The notes below the pieces were generated by a model. It ran no database searches, was not told the origin of the DNA, and was given only the letters and a program-made list of their open reading frames with translations. A stretch of DNA of 64,000 nt from a virus, in IMG/VR virus record IMGVR_UViG_3300032782_000010, positions 1 through 64,000 of that record. One strand, given 5' to 3'. The translations under genes were made by a program, and so were the position numbers. Every line of letters starts with the position of its first letter. The first letter of the stretch is position 1. Below are positions 33,055 through 42,611 of the stretch, piece by piece.

Positions 33055-34987
33055 AGCTGGGGCGGTAATCGACACCTCTCAGGCTACCACCGGCTTGAAA
33101 CAGCTCGCGGCGGACACGGAGTCTACGGCGAGCTCGATGACGAAGTCGTTCCAGCGCGTCGGAGCCGAGTCCGAGAGCGCAATGCGCCGCGTCGGCGGGC
33201 ACGAGGCGACCGAGGCGCGTCACGCGATTCACGGCCTGGGCGAAGAGATCGGCATTCACGTTCCTCGCTTCATCCAGTCCTTCGTCTCGGGGCTAGGCGG
33301 CGTCGCGCCGGTTCTCGCGGCGGCGTTCACCCCGATCGCTATTTTCGGTTTGTTAGAAGTTCTTGCGGAGATTCCAGAAAAGATTCGCGAGGGAGTAGAT
33401 GCGCTCGTAGGCTGGGACGAGGAGGCGAAGAAGGCGTACGGCGACGCGCTTAAGGCGAACGTCGAGCTTCAAGTCAAGCAGGAAGAGCTGAACGAGAAGC
33501 TGAGAGAAACGCAGCTTATCGGGGCGACCGGTCTAGGAAAGTATAGCCTGGAGCTGAACATCCTAGGGCAGAACCTTCAGGACAAGGGTACGCTTCTCGT
33601 CGAGTTTAACCGGCGTATCAAGGAGGCTCAGGCCGAGGTGGAAGAGCTCTCGAAGCCGTCCACCTTCACGTCGACGTGGGGTTCGATCCCGATCCCTGAG
33701 AAGTTCACCGGGTGGCTGACGGGAACGAACGAGCAGATCAAGGAGGCGAAGCAGAACCTCGAAGCTCTTCAGGCGGCGGCGAAGTCTCTCCAGGACGCCA
33801 TCCAGTTTAAGACCCCGGTGGCCAAGAGCACCGCCAAGGCTGAGCAGGCTAAGGCCGACAAGGAGCTGAACGAGAAGACGTACGACGAGGGCGTCGAGCT
33901 GATGCACCGCACCGCTACGGAAGACCAGCGGATGATCGACGAGCGCATCCGAGGCGAGCAGGAGGCGGAGCGCGCGATCGACGCGCTCATCAACGCGCAG
34001 TCGGACGAGACGATCAAGGGGATTGTGGAGCGGGAGACGGCGGAGAGAAAGTTCGTCGAGGACCGAAAGAGGGACGAGCTCGAGACGGCCCTCGCTGGCA
34101 AGGACGCGGAGAAGGCTCGGGTCGAGAACGAGCTAAGAATTGGCACCATCACCTCCGGCGTCGCGCGCGACCAGCTCGTTCGGCTCGACGAGGAGAAGCT
34201 CCAGCTCGAGCTCGCGTACCTGAACGAGCGGCAGGCGGCGATCACGGCGCGCATGAGCGGCGAGTCCGACGCGCTCTACGCGCGAGACCTCGCGGAGCTC
34301 TCGCGGATCGAGTCCGAGAAGGTGAAGGTGACGAACGAGGCGAACTCGGCGATCGTCGCCGACGAGAACCGAACGTCCGTCGCCATGATGAAGGCCTGGC
34401 AGTCCGTTACGGTGATGCTGCAGCGGGGCGTCGACTCGATGATCGAGGGTGTGCTGCGCGGAACGAAGACGATCGGTCAGGCTTTCGAGGAGATGGCCGG
34501 GGATATGATCATCGCGATGCTCGAGGCGTTCGCGAGGATGCTCGTCGCCCAGCTCGTCTACACGGCCACGGCCGGAGCGGTCGACAAGGAGCACTCGATC
34601 GCGAGCATCCTGCGCAGCGCCTACCAGGCGGCGGCTCACGTCTACGCTGAGGTCCCTTTTCCGTTCAACCTCGTCGCCGCGCCCGCCGTGTTCGCGCTCG
34701 TCGCCGCTTCGGCGGCGGGGCTGCCCTCCGCCGGCTCTGGCGCGCTCCTCGCGAACGACGGGCCGATCTACGCTCACCGCGAGGAGATGGTGCTGCCGCC
34801 TAACTTGAGCCGCGGAGTTCAGAGCATGATAAACCAAGGCGGCGCTCCGGCCGGAGGTGGGCCTACGATTTACTTCTCGCCTCAGATCAGCGCGATCGAC
34901 GCTCGCGGAGTCGCGCAAGTTCTTGAGGGTCAGATGGACACGCTCGTCAGCATCCTCGGGCGGGCGCGACGGGAGAACCGATTTTGA
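33029..34987 (+). CDS. Tape measure protein
   Basis: 652 residues. GTG start inside the end of the chaperone extension, with GGAGGAGG about 9 bases upstream. Long charged coiled-coil regions (about residues 130-480) surround hydrophobic segments near 90-110 and 560-600. It sets tail length; using the usual relation of about 1.5 angstrom per residue, the tail would be near 100 nm. No lytic-transglycosylase or peptidase domain is apparent. Confidence 0.88.
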   Translation: MAGNDTLLEAGAVIDTSQATTGLKQLAADTESTASSMTKSFQRVGAESESAMRRVGGHEATEARHAIHGLGEEIGIHVPRFIQSFVSGLGGVAPVLAAAFTPIAIFGLLEVLAEIPEKIREGVDALVGWDEEAKKAYGDALKANVELQVKQEELNEKLRETQLIGATGLGKYSLELNILGQNLQDKGTLLVEFNRRIKEAQAEVEELSKPSTFTSTWGSIPIPEKFTGWLTGTNEQIKEAKQNLEALQAAAKSLQDAIQFKTPVAKSTAKAEQAKADKELNEKTYDEGVELMHRTATEDQRMIDERIRGEQEAERAIDALINAQSDETIKGIVERETAERKFVEDRKRDELETALAGKDAEKARVENELRIGTITSGVARDQLVRLDEEKLQLELAYLNERQAAITARMSGESDALYARDLAELSRIESEKVKVTNEANSAIVADENRTSVAMMKAWQSVTVMLQRGVDSMIEGVLRGTKTIGQAFEEMAGDMIIAMLEAFARMLVAQLVYTATAGAVDKEHSIASILRSAYQAAAHVYAEVPFPFNLVAAPAVFALVAASAAGLPSAGSGALLANDGPIYAHREEMVLPPNLSRGVQSMINQGGAPAGGGPTIYFSPQISAIDARGVAQVLEGQMDTLVSILGRARRENRF

Positions 34988-36093
34988 GCAACCTGATCTG
35001 GACGCCGCCTAACTACCTCGCGTGGAGTGTGTTCAAGAGCCCGGAGATGTCGACTCTCGTCCAGAAGGCCGTGAGTGGCAAGACGACGCGTGCTCAGCTC
35101 TACGCGACGCCGATCTGGAACTATAAGCTCAAGTGGGAGCTGCTGAGAAACAGCGGCAGCGCCTCGCCGACGAGCCTCAACAGCCTCATCGACTTCTTCC
35201 TCTCGCGCGGGGGCGCGTACGACTCGTTCCTCTACGCCGACCCGGACGACAACGCGGTGACGGACCAGCTTATCGGCTACGGCGACGGGGTAACGACTCA
35301 GTTCCAGCTCCTCTATCAGAAGGCTGGCGCCGCCGCTCAGGCCGCAGGAGGATTCTACGAGCTCGTCCAGAATCCTAATGTCGTCTCGGCGGTGAAGATA
35401 AACGGATCGGCGCAGGCTGCGTTCTCATATGCAATCGGGACGGAGAACCAGTTGCTCTATTCTCAAGACTTCTCTAATGCTTTTTGGTCGAAGAATGCGC
35501 TTGCGATCACGGCGAACAGTACCGCCGCTCCTGACGGGACGACCACTGCGGATACACTTGCGTCGTCAGGTGACGGCTATGCGACTCAGCTTGTTACAGG
35601 AATTGCAGCGGGAGAGCTCGTCACATTCTCCGTTTATCTCAAGGCTGTCTCCGGAACGCCTACGATAAAGATATTCTTGAATAGCGCCTTCGCTGGAGGA
35701 TGGCTTACCGGGCCGTTTACGTCCTGCGCGCTTAACTCCACATGGCAGAGATTTTCCGTAACAGCTCCGATGTCGGCGCTTCCGGGAATATCCGGAATGA
35801 TGGCGATGGTAGGTGGCGCGAACAGTATACCAAATGGAGTCTCCGTGTATGCTTGGGGCGCGCAACTTGAAAGATTCCCTGCGGCGAGCGGGTATCTCGC
35901 GACCATAACCGACCAGGTGAAGCCGCTCGGCATGATAACGTTCGGTACGGCTCCGGGACTCAACCTTCCTGTTACGGCGAGCTTCAGTTTCTATTATCGG
36001 CTCCGATTCAAAAACGACCTGAACGAGTTCGAGCAGTTTATGAAGAACCTCTGGCAGCTCCAGCAGCTCGAGCTCGTAAGCGAGACCCTATGA
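34984..36093 (+). CDS. Distal tail protein (DUF2460-like) with inserted carbohydrate-binding-like domain
   Basis: 369 residues. Residues 1-145 (YKLKWELLR, GAYDSFLYADPDDN) and 305-369 (SFSFYYRLRFKNDLNEFEQF) form a DUF2460-type distal tail protein, split by an insert at about 150-303. The insert starts NQLLYSQDFSNAFWSKN, then APDGTTTADTLA, TFSVYLKAV and YAWGAQLE, a jelly-roll-like module known as an add-on in phage structural proteins. The insert DNA (about 35430-35890) is AT-richer than its flanks. TTG start in TTGA overlap with the tape measure. Confidence 0.8.
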   Translation: MSNLIWTPPNYLAWSVFKSPEMSTLVQKAVSGKTTRAQLYATPIWNYKLKWELLRNSGSASPTSLNSLIDFFLSRGGAYDSFLYADPDDNAVTDQLIGYGDGVTTQFQLLYQKAGAAAQAAGGFYELVQNPNVVSAVKINGSAQAAFSYAIGTENQLLYSQDFSNAFWSKNALAITANSTAAPDGTTTADTLASSGDGYATQLVTGIAAGELVTFSVYLKAVSGTPTIKIFLNSAFAGGWLTGPFTSCALNSTWQRFSVTAPMSALPGISGMMAMVGGANSIPNGVSVYAWGAQLERFPAASGYLATITDQVKPLGMITFGTAPGLNLPVTASFSFYYRLRFKNDLNEFEQFMKNLWQLQQLELVSETL

Positions 36094-37457
36094 GATCGCT
36101 CGACCCTAACTTGCTAGCTCTTCTTCAAGGTCGACGGAACTTCTTCACCGCGGATCTTTTCACCATCCAGCCTCCGTCGCCGGCTTTTTCTCAACCACTG
36201 TTTCTGACGAGCTGCGATCGAGACATTCTCTATCCTGCGAATCTCCTTCTCGCCTCCGAAGACTTCTCCGACCCAGCGTGGTTCGCGAGTAACACCGGGG
36301 CTTCTGACCCAGTGGTCACGCCGAACTTTACGACGGCTCCTGACGGGACAAACACGGCCGACAAGATCGCTTTCCCTGACTGCACCGGTGGTGTGTTCAA
36401 CGCCGCGCTGGCGCAAGACGTATTTTTTGGTGCGCCTGTTCAGCCTGGTTTGACGATGTTCACTTTTTCTTGCTGGGTTAAGACTGACACAACCGGAGTT
36501 CTTCGCATTGGGATGGATAGTTCGCTCAGGCCAAATCTATCGGAAGCGCCGGTCGCAAATCTTACGAACAAATGGCAATTTGTGAGAGCAAGCGGACTTG
36601 AGGGAGGAGATATTGGAGCAGGTTTCTATAGCGACAGTATGCCGGCGATAAATATCTACGTCTGGGGCGCTCAGCTTAACTTTGGCCCGGGCGTTTCGCC
36701 TTACGCGAAGAACGACGGCGCGAGCAACCTCGCGCGCTGGAGCTCCAGGTTCGTCAAGGCGACCCGCGGCCGGCTGAAGTGGAGCGTAGGCCTGACGGTC
36801 GATACGCTCGACATGACTCTCGACGCTAACCCTAACGTCCTGCAGGATGGCGTCCCTATCCTGAAGCAGTTCCAGCGGGGCTACTTCGACGGGGCGCGCT
36901 TCCAGTACGATCGTCTCTACGGGACGGCCTACGGCCAGTGGGTCGGCGCGCTCACGCTCTTCACCGGGAACATCGCGGACATTAAGAACGTAGGTCGAAC
37001 GCGCTGCGCTCTCACCGTGCGCTCGAGGCTCGAGCTCCTTAACAACTCTCTTCCGAGAGTTCTCTTCCAGCCTTCCTGCCGCTGGACGCTCTTCGACGAC
37101 GGCTGCACTCTCGACAAGGAGACGTACGCTATAAACCTGACCTACGTCGCTTCGGGGTCGGACGTCCTGACGCTGAAGTCGAACGCCACCCAGTCCGACG
37201 GGTACTTCTCCCTCGGGACGATCACCTTCACGAGTGGTGAGAACGCGGGCCTGAGCGCCACGGTGAAGCAGTACGCTCACTCCGGCGGGACGTTTATCAT
37301 AAACAAGCCCTTCCCCTACCCGATCGCGAACGGCGACGCCTTCACGGCCTACCCTGGCTGCGACAGGACGCAGACCGCCTGCGGTCCGGCGAAGTTCAAC
37401 AACCTGGTAAACTTCGGAGGGTTCCCTTACATCCCGGTCCCGGAGGCGGCGTTTTGA
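36090..37457 (+). CDS. Tail protein (DUF2163-like) with a homologous inserted domain
   Basis: 455 residues. Residues 1-42 and 205-455 are DUF2163-like (TADLFTIQ at the start; RFVKATRGRLKWSVGLTVD, DMTLD, then a C-terminal part with CRWTLFDDGCTL and ACGPAKFNN). The segment at about 45-203 is a second copy of the module in the upstream protein: LLLASEDFSDPAWF, APDGTNTADKI, TFSCWVKTD, YVWGAQLNF. DUF2163 proteins form the hub or base of GTA-type tails. Insert DNA is again AT-richer. ATGA overlap with the upstream gene. Confidence 0.8.
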   Translation: MRSLDPNLLALLQGRRNFFTADLFTIQPPSPAFSQPLFLTSCDRDILYPANLLLASEDFSDPAWFASNTGASDPVVTPNFTTAPDGTNTADKIAFPDCTGGVFNAALAQDVFFGAPVQPGLTMFTFSCWVKTDTTGVLRIGMDSSLRPNLSEAPVANLTNKWQFVRASGLEGGDIGAGFYSDSMPAINIYVWGAQLNFGPGVSPYAKNDGASNLARWSSRFVKATRGRLKWSVGLTVDTLDMTLDANPNVLQDGVPILKQFQRGYFDGARFQYDRLYGTAYGQWVGALTLFTGNIADIKNVGRTRCALTVRSRLELLNNSLPRVLFQPSCRWTLFDDGCTLDKETYAINLTYVASGSDVLTLKSNATQSDGYFSLGTITFTSGENAGLSATVKQYAHSGGTFIINKPFPYPIANGDAFTAYPGCDRTQTACGPAKFNNLVNFGGFPYIPVPEAAF

Positions 37458-38020
37458 TCCTGACCATTCATTGCGACATCTGCGGGAGAGAGTGCGACCC
37501 GCCAACGCCGGAGCAGGTCGAGAGGAGCAAGGACTCCCTGGCTGGAAACCGCAGGCCGAGGCTGGCCTGCGAGGGAACGTGCTACCAGCGAGCACGCGTG
37601 CTCGAGGAGGCGGAGACCTGGCTGAGGACTCCGTTTCACCACGAGGCGCGCGTCAAGGGGGCCGGGGTCGACTGCGCGATGCTCCTCGCCGAGGTCTATG
37701 AGCGCGTGGGACTGATTCCTCGTCAGAGCCCCGATCACTACTCGGCGCAGTGGCATCTCCACCGCGACGACGAGAAGTACCTCCCGTGGATACTCGCGAA
37801 CGCGGTCGAGACTCACTCCGCGCCGAGCCCTGGCGACATCGTCATGTTCAAGATAGGACGCGCGTGGTCTCACGCAGGAATCGTCCTTAGCTGGCCGTTG
37901 ATAATTCACGCGTGGTTCCAGACGGGGGTGGAGACGAACGACGCGTCTCTCGACCCGCTGCGGACGTACCCGCGTCGGTTCTTCACGCTCAAGGCTTGGC
38001 TGGAAGGCGGTGAGGAGTGA
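37454..38020 (+). CDS. NlpC/P60-like tail peptidase with N-terminal cysteine knuckle
   Basis: 188 residues. Catalytic Cys in KGAGVDCAMLLAEVY (about 73), His in WSHAGIVLS (about 138) and a following HAW give an NlpC/P60 set, as in GTA gp14-like tail peptidases that cut peptidoglycan during DNA entry. The first 25 residues carry CDICGREC, a possible zinc knuckle unusual for the family. TTG start, TTGA overlap. Confidence 0.85.
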   Translation: MILTIHCDICGRECDPPTPEQVERSKDSLAGNRRPRLACEGTCYQRARVLEEAETWLRTPFHHEARVKGAGVDCAMLLAEVYERVGLIPRQSPDHYSAQWHLHRDDEKYLPWILANAVETHSAPSPGDIVMFKIGRAWSHAGIVLSWPLIIHAWFQTGVETNDASLDPLRTYPRRFFTLKAWLEGGEE

Positions 38021-41000
38021 GCGGCCTTTTCGGGAGAACGAACGCCATTCAGAGCTCGAAGCTCAAGGGGCTCTCCGCTCAGACGAGCGTCTACGGAGCC
38101 GTCTTGCCTCTGGGGTACGGTCGCTTCCGTCTCTCCGGAAACATGATCTGGTACGGCGACTTCACGGCGACGAAGCAGAAGGCGCAGGGCGGCAAGGGCG
38201 GGATGTTCGGCGGCGGCGGCAAGGGCGGCGGCGTCTCGTACGAGTACTCCGCGGCGGTGCTGCTCGCTCTCTGCGTCGGCGGCTCTTCGCTGAAACTCTT
38301 CAACGTCTACGACTCGGCGGGGCAGGTCGAGCTTACGGTCACCGTGGAGACGTTCACGGTCCCTGGCGGCGGCGGGTCTCACACCGTAGCTCACAGCGGC
38401 TCGACGGTCTTCTACGGCGATCACGGCGTTACGCGCGGCGACTCCTACTCCGTCCCGACGAACGACTACGGGAACCCCGCCGGGTCCGGAACGCTGACCG
38501 GCACTCAGCAGACGCCGATGGCGACGGTGGTCGCCTCGCCTGAAGCCGGCCAGTACACCGTCTCGAGTTCCGGAACGTACGCCTTCTCGGCGGCGGATGC
38601 CGGGAAGGTGATGACGATCACCTACGCGTGGGCGGCCCCCACCGCGGCGGGGACGTCGGGGCAGCCGATCACGGTCGCTCAGCTCACGTTCCTCAAGGGG
38701 ACTCTCGGGCAGTCGCCCTGGAGCTACCTGAGCACGAACCACCCGACCGAGGCCCTCGGCTACACCCAGGTCGCCGCCGTCGCATCGCCGAAGATGGACC
38801 TCGGCGGCTCGGGGGCGCTGCCAAACTTGAGCTTCGAGATCGGCGGCCTGCTGCCGTTCGGCGGCGGGATCGTCGACTCGAATCCGCGCGACGTCATCGT
38901 GGACGCGCTGACGAGCACGACCTACGGCGTCAGCTTCCCGGCGGCGGAGATCGGCGACCTCTCGAACTACTCCGACTTCTGCGTCGCGAACGGCCTGTTC
39001 ATGAGCCCGGTCTTCGACAGCGATCGCCCGGCGGCCGACTGGCTGAAGGACATAATCGACGCGACGGTGAGCGAGGCGTTCATCTCGCAGGGAGTTCTGA
39101 AGATAGTTCCGTACGGCGACACGAGCGCAGTGGCGTTCGGCGCGACGTACCAGCCGCAGACCGCTCCGGTCGTCGACCTGAACGATGACGACTTTCTCTA
39201 CGACGCGGGCGAGGACCCGGTCCGAATAACTCGCCCGACGATCGCCGACGTGTTCACTAACGTTAGGGTCGAGTACCTCGAACGAGCGAACCGTTACAAC
39301 CCCACCGTGGTCGAGGAGTTCGACCAGAACGCGATCGAGACGTACCGTCCGCGTCAGACGTCGCCGACGTCGATGCACTTCTACACGACGCAGGCGGCGT
39401 CCCAGCAGGCCGCGAACATGATCCTCAAGCGGCAGATCTACGTCAGAAACCAGTACGGCTTCAAGATCGACATGCGCTACCCCTACCTCGAGCAGATGGA
39501 CCTCGTCACGCTGACTGACACGAACCTCGGGCTCGACAAGACCCCGGTGAGGCTGCTGAGCATCTCGGAGGACGGGAACGGGAAGCTTGACTGCGTGGCC
39601 GAGGAGTTCCCCTGGGGGACCGCCGCGCCTACCCTCTACCCGAAGGAGTCGCCCGCGCCGTTCGTCCCCGCGTCCGATAACGACCCCGGCAACGTCAACA
39701 CGCCGATCATGTTCGAGGCGCTCTCGCGTCTGAACAACCAGATCGGTCACGCCATCTACATGGGCGTCTCCGGCTCGGACCCGGACTGGGGCGGCTGCTC
39801 GGTCTGGGTCTCCACCGACGGGACGACGTACGAGAAGGTGGACACGTTCTTCTCGAAGTCGCGGATGGGAACTCTCACCGCGACGCTAGCCTCCCACGCC
39901 GACCCGGACACGACGAACACGCTGAGCGTGGACCTGACCGAGTCGTCCGGGGAGCTCTTCTCCGGGAGCTCGGCCGACGCGAACGCCTTCCGAACTCTCT
40001 GCTACGTCGGCGGCGCGACGAACGAGCTCATCAGCTACCAGGACGCGACTCTCACGAGCGCATTTCACTATAACCTTGGAACTTTGCTGCGCCGCGGCGT
40101 TGCGGGATCGCCGATAGGCTCTCACGCCTCGGGGTCGCCGTTCCTGCGGCTCGACGACAACGTCTTCTCGTACGACTACGACCCGACGCTCATCGGGACG
40201 ACGCTTCACTTCAAGTTCACAAGCTTCAACCTCGTCGGGCAGCGCGAGCAGTCGCTCGCCGACGTTACCGACTACACGATCGCGGTGACCGGAGCTTCGC
40301 TCGGGCTCCTCACCCCAGCCCACGTGACGTACCGCCCGACGACGAACCCGCTGACAGCTCATGACGCCGGGTCGAACGCGACGATCAACGTCGCGTCGTT
40401 CCCGATGCGCGTCCCGGGCATCACCGACATCAACCTGAACAGCGGCGCGATCACCGGGCTCTCGTACAACACCCTCTACTACGTCTATTACGACGACCCC
40501 AACTTCTTCGGAGGGGCGGTGACGTACGTCGCCACGACGACGAAGGAGACAGCTCTCAACGGTGCGGGAAGGTTCTTCGTCGGCTCGATCACGACGCCTC
40601 GCGCAGGAGGCTCAGACACTACCGGAAACAATGACGGCGGGAGCGGGGCGCAGCTAGGCATGGTTAACGTGTTCGGGTTTCAGGTGACGGGGAGCTCCGC
40701 CAGCGGCGGGGCTACGATCTCTAACTCGGGTAACATCGTCGACGGGAGCGACTCGAGCTTCTGCGACTTGACGATAAACACCGGCATCGGCTCTAACTGC
40801 TTCGTCCTGCTGGGCAACGCCTCGTCCGTCCAGAGGGCCTTCTCGTCCTTGAAGGTGAAGATCGCCGTCCAGATCACGCAGAACAACGCTGCCCCGAACG
40901 GAACGACCAGCAACAGCTTCTTCGACGTCCTGTACCCTGACGGGGTTGGTGGGTTGGCGTCTCAGAGAGTCTTGGGGCCTCTCGTCTACAACGCTGGCGT

Positions 41001-41151
41001 CGTGGCGTTTCAGGTTCTCGAAGCCGTGATCCCGCCTACGACTAACTTGTCTCAGATTCAAGTGACGCTCCAGAACGCCGTAAGCTCTAACATAACTTCG
41101 GGAGGTATCGTTCTGAGAGTTTTCGGAGCGTGGATCGAGGGGATCGAATGA
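38017..41151 (+). CDS. Tail tip / host-specificity protein (J-like)
   Basis: 1044 residues. N-terminal ring-like part has VYGAVLPLGYGRFRLSGN and a Gly/Lys-rich stretch. Residues about 290-540 contain the J/gp15-type core (DVIVDALTSTTYGVSFPAAE, ADWLKDIIDATVSEAF, VRVEYLERANRYN, RNQYGFKIDMRYPYLEQM). The remaining half has fibronectin-like beta domains and a variable tip that starts about residue 880 and would bind the host. GTG start with GAGGAG adjacent. It closes the tail module. Confidence 0.85.
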   Translation: MSGLFGRTNAIQSSKLKGLSAQTSVYGAVLPLGYGRFRLSGNMIWYGDFTATKQKAQGGKGGMFGGGGKGGGVSYEYSAAVLLALCVGGSSLKLFNVYDSAGQVELTVTVETFTVPGGGGSHTVAHSGSTVFYGDHGVTRGDSYSVPTNDYGNPAGSGTLTGTQQTPMATVVASPEAGQYTVSSSGTYAFSAADAGKVMTITYAWAAPTAAGTSGQPITVAQLTFLKGTLGQSPWSYLSTNHPTEALGYTQVAAVASPKMDLGGSGALPNLSFEIGGLLPFGGGIVDSNPRDVIVDALTSTTYGVSFPAAEIGDLSNYSDFCVANGLFMSPVFDSDRPAADWLKDIIDATVSEAFISQGVLKIVPYGDTSAVAFGATYQPQTAPVVDLNDDDFLYDAGEDPVRITRPTIADVFTNVRVEYLERANRYNPTVVEEFDQNAIETYRPRQTSPTSMHFYTTQAASQQAANMILKRQIYVRNQYGFKIDMRYPYLEQMDLVTLTDTNLGLDKTPVRLLSISEDGNGKLDCVAEEFPWGTAAPTLYPKESPAPFVPASDNDPGNVNTPIMFEALSRLNNQIGHAIYMGVSGSDPDWGGCSVWVSTDGTTYEKVDTFFSKSRMGTLTATLASHADPDTTNTLSVDLTESSGELFSGSSADANAFRTLCYVGGATNELISYQDATLTSAFHYNLGTLLRRGVAGSPIGSHASGSPFLRLDDNVFSYDYDPTLIGTTLHFKFTSFNLVGQREQSLADVTDYTIAVTGASLGLLTPAHVTYRPTTNPLTAHDAGSNATINVASFPMRVPGITDINLNSGAITGLSYNTLYYVYYDDPNFFGGAVTYVATTTKETALNGAGRFFVGSITTPRAGGSDTTGNNDGGSGAQLGMVNVFGFQVTGSSASGGATISNSGNIVDGSDSSFCDLTINTGIGSNCFVLLGNASSVQRAFSSLKVKIAVQITQNNAAPNGTTSNSFFDVLYPDGVGGLASQRVLGPLVYNAGVVAFQVLEAVIPPTTNLSQIQVTLQNAVSSNITSGGIVLRVFGAWIEGIE

Positions 41152-41417
41152 AGAAGCTGAAGACGATAGTTCACGGCGACCTGAGAGTCGTCGTGGAGGT
41201 GACGGCCTCCGACGACGTGACGCACCACTGCCTCGACCTCGCGGCGACGTGCGGCGAGACGACGCGGCGCTCGAGGCTGACGCAGCACCCGAACCCGGAC
41301 CGCGCGATCGAGCACCTCGAGAGCGACGTCGACAAGCTCGCGGAGAGACTCGCGCGCGAGGCGGCTGGCCACGAGCGCGCGCGGCTGCTGAAGAAGGCGT
41401 ACCTGGAGGGCGAGTGA
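41148..41417 (+). CDS. Small helical hypothetical protein
   Basis: 89 residues, ATGA overlap with the tail tip gene. The second half (residues 50-89) is a charged helix (AIEHLESDVDKLAERLAREA) with coiled-coil character. Cysteines at TCGET do not form a site alone. It leads into the lysis region; function unknown. Confidence 0.6.
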   Translation: MKKLKTIVHGDLRVVVEVTASDDVTHHCLDLAATCGETTRRSRLTQHPNPDRAIEHLESDVDKLAERLAREAAGHERARLLKKAYLEGE

Positions 41418-41797
41418 TACTTCTTCTCGTCACGATCTTTCGCTACGACATGACGCTGGCGGCCGTCCTCTACTTCCAGGTTCAGGAGGCGGCGTGGGCC
41501 GAGATCATCTCGTTCTTGATCGGCATCGCGATAAGCACCCTCATCTCCGTGGGCGTCTACAAGGAGAGGATCAGTACGCTCGGCAAGCAGCTCGCAGCGC
41601 TGGAAGACACCGCGCGCCGGGAGCGTGGGGCCCTCGAGAGGAAGCTCGGCGACGAGCGGGAGGACCGCGAGCGACAGCTGAGAGAGATAGCCAACGCGCA
41701 GGAGGCGAAGGTGAATCTTCTTAACCAGAACATCATGACGCTGACGAGAGACATCGGCGTACTGAGCGGCAGGATACTGAACGGAGGCAAGACATGA
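41414..41797 (+). CDS. Membrane-anchored coiled-coil protein (i-spanin-like candidate)
   Basis: 127 residues. A transmembrane segment at about residues 28-48 (IISFLIGIAISTLISVGVY), a possible earlier hydrophobic stretch, then a long coiled coil (residues 52-115, ERISTLGKQLAALEDTARRE and on). One membrane anchor plus periplasmic coiled coil is the i-spanin plan, and the gene lies two genes before a multi-span membrane protein and the endolysin. GTG start (GTGA) with GGAGGG upstream; an ATG at 41450 would keep the second segment only. Confidence 0.6.
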   Translation: MILLLVTIFRYDMTLAAVLYFQVQEAAWAEIISFLIGIAISTLISVGVYKERISTLGKQLAALEDTARRERGALERKLGDEREDRERQLREIANAQEAKVNLLNQNIMTLTRDIGVLSGRILNGGKT

Positions 41798-41961
41798 GCG
41801 GAACCGGAGGGCCACACGGCGTGGTGCTGACGTACGAGAACGTCCACGTCACGATAACGGACAACGTCATCGTCGTCACGACTCACACGCCCGTAGGCGT
41901 CGTGAAGATCGTCAAGATAAGCCAGAAGACCGGCGTGGTGATCGAAGAAGAGAAGGAGTGA
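41794..41961 (+). CDS. Tiny beta-rich hypothetical protein
   Basis: 55 residues, mostly beta (GVVLTYENVHVTITDNVIVV, TPVGVVKIVKI). ATGA overlap with the spanin-like gene and TGATG overlap with the membrane protein that follows, ACGGAGG upstream. Coupling on both sides makes it a real gene. Function unknown. Confidence 0.6.
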   Translation: MSGTGGPHGVVLTYENVHVTITDNVIVVTTHTPVGVVKIVKISQKTGVVIEEEKE

Positions 41962-42611
41962 TGCCCGACTGGCTCTACACCACCGTGCCGCTCCTCTGCG
42001 CGACCGCCTACGCGGTCGCGTGGCGCCAGCGACTGGAGCTTCGCTTCTACTTCGTCGCCCAACTCCTCGCCGAGATCGTCCTCGAGGTCGCGCACCGCTT
42101 CTGGCTGCCGTATACGTCCACGACGTACGGAGCTCTCTACGCCGGGATGACGGCGCTGATCCTGCTCGCGTCGCAGCTCTACGTCTGGGACCAGCTCGAG
42201 GTCGTCCGCGGCGAGGTTCGCGCTCGGCGCGTCTGGGCCCTAGCCGCCGTCTTCGCCAGTGGTCCGGTCGCGATCGCGTACTTCGACCTGGCGAAGCCGC
42301 TCCGCTACTACAACTGGGTCTACCTCGCCGAGGCGTTCGTCCTCGTCTTCCAGGCGAGCGCGCTGGCGCAGATCTGCAAGAACCTCTTCGGCGTCTATCG
42401 GCGCGTCTCGCTCGTCTTCGTGATGCTCTGGCTCGCCCTCGCCGGGTTTCGTCTCGGCTTCAACCTTCACCTGCCGGACGTTAGCTGGGTTCGGCTCAAC
42501 GACCTCGTCCCTTACGCCATCGTCGTCGTCGGGTTCCTGACGATCGGCGAGATACTTCACCGCTACGAGAGGAGCCTGCGATGGACAACGCCAGCGCGAC
42601 GCGGCTCGTAG
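41961..42611 (+). CDS. Multi-span membrane protein (possible holin)
   Basis: 216 residues with about six hydrophobic segments (for example LYTTVPLLCATAYAVAW, ALYAGMTALILLASQLYV, VWALAAVFASGPVAIAYF, VYLAEAFVLVFQASALA, YAIVVVGFLTIGEIL). It overlaps the endolysin start by 31 bases. Position suggests a holin or a holin-associated protein, although six segments is large for a holin. GTG 41958 is an alternative start. Confidence 0.6.
   Translation: MPDWLYTTVPLLCATAYAVAWRQRLELRFYFVAQLLAEIVLEVAHRFWLPYTSTTYGALYAGMTALILLASQLYVWDQLEVVRGEVRARRVWALAAVFASGPVAIAYFDLAKPLRYYNWVYLAEAFVLVFQASALAQICKNLFGVYRRVSLVFVMLWLALAGFRLGFNLHLPDVSWVRLNDLVPYAIVVVGFLTIGEILHRYERSLRWTTPARRGS

Noticed and set aside
37906-39750. 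614-codon minus-strand open frame over the tail tip gene
   Set aside because: Same kind of shadow; the plus frame has the J-like motifs.
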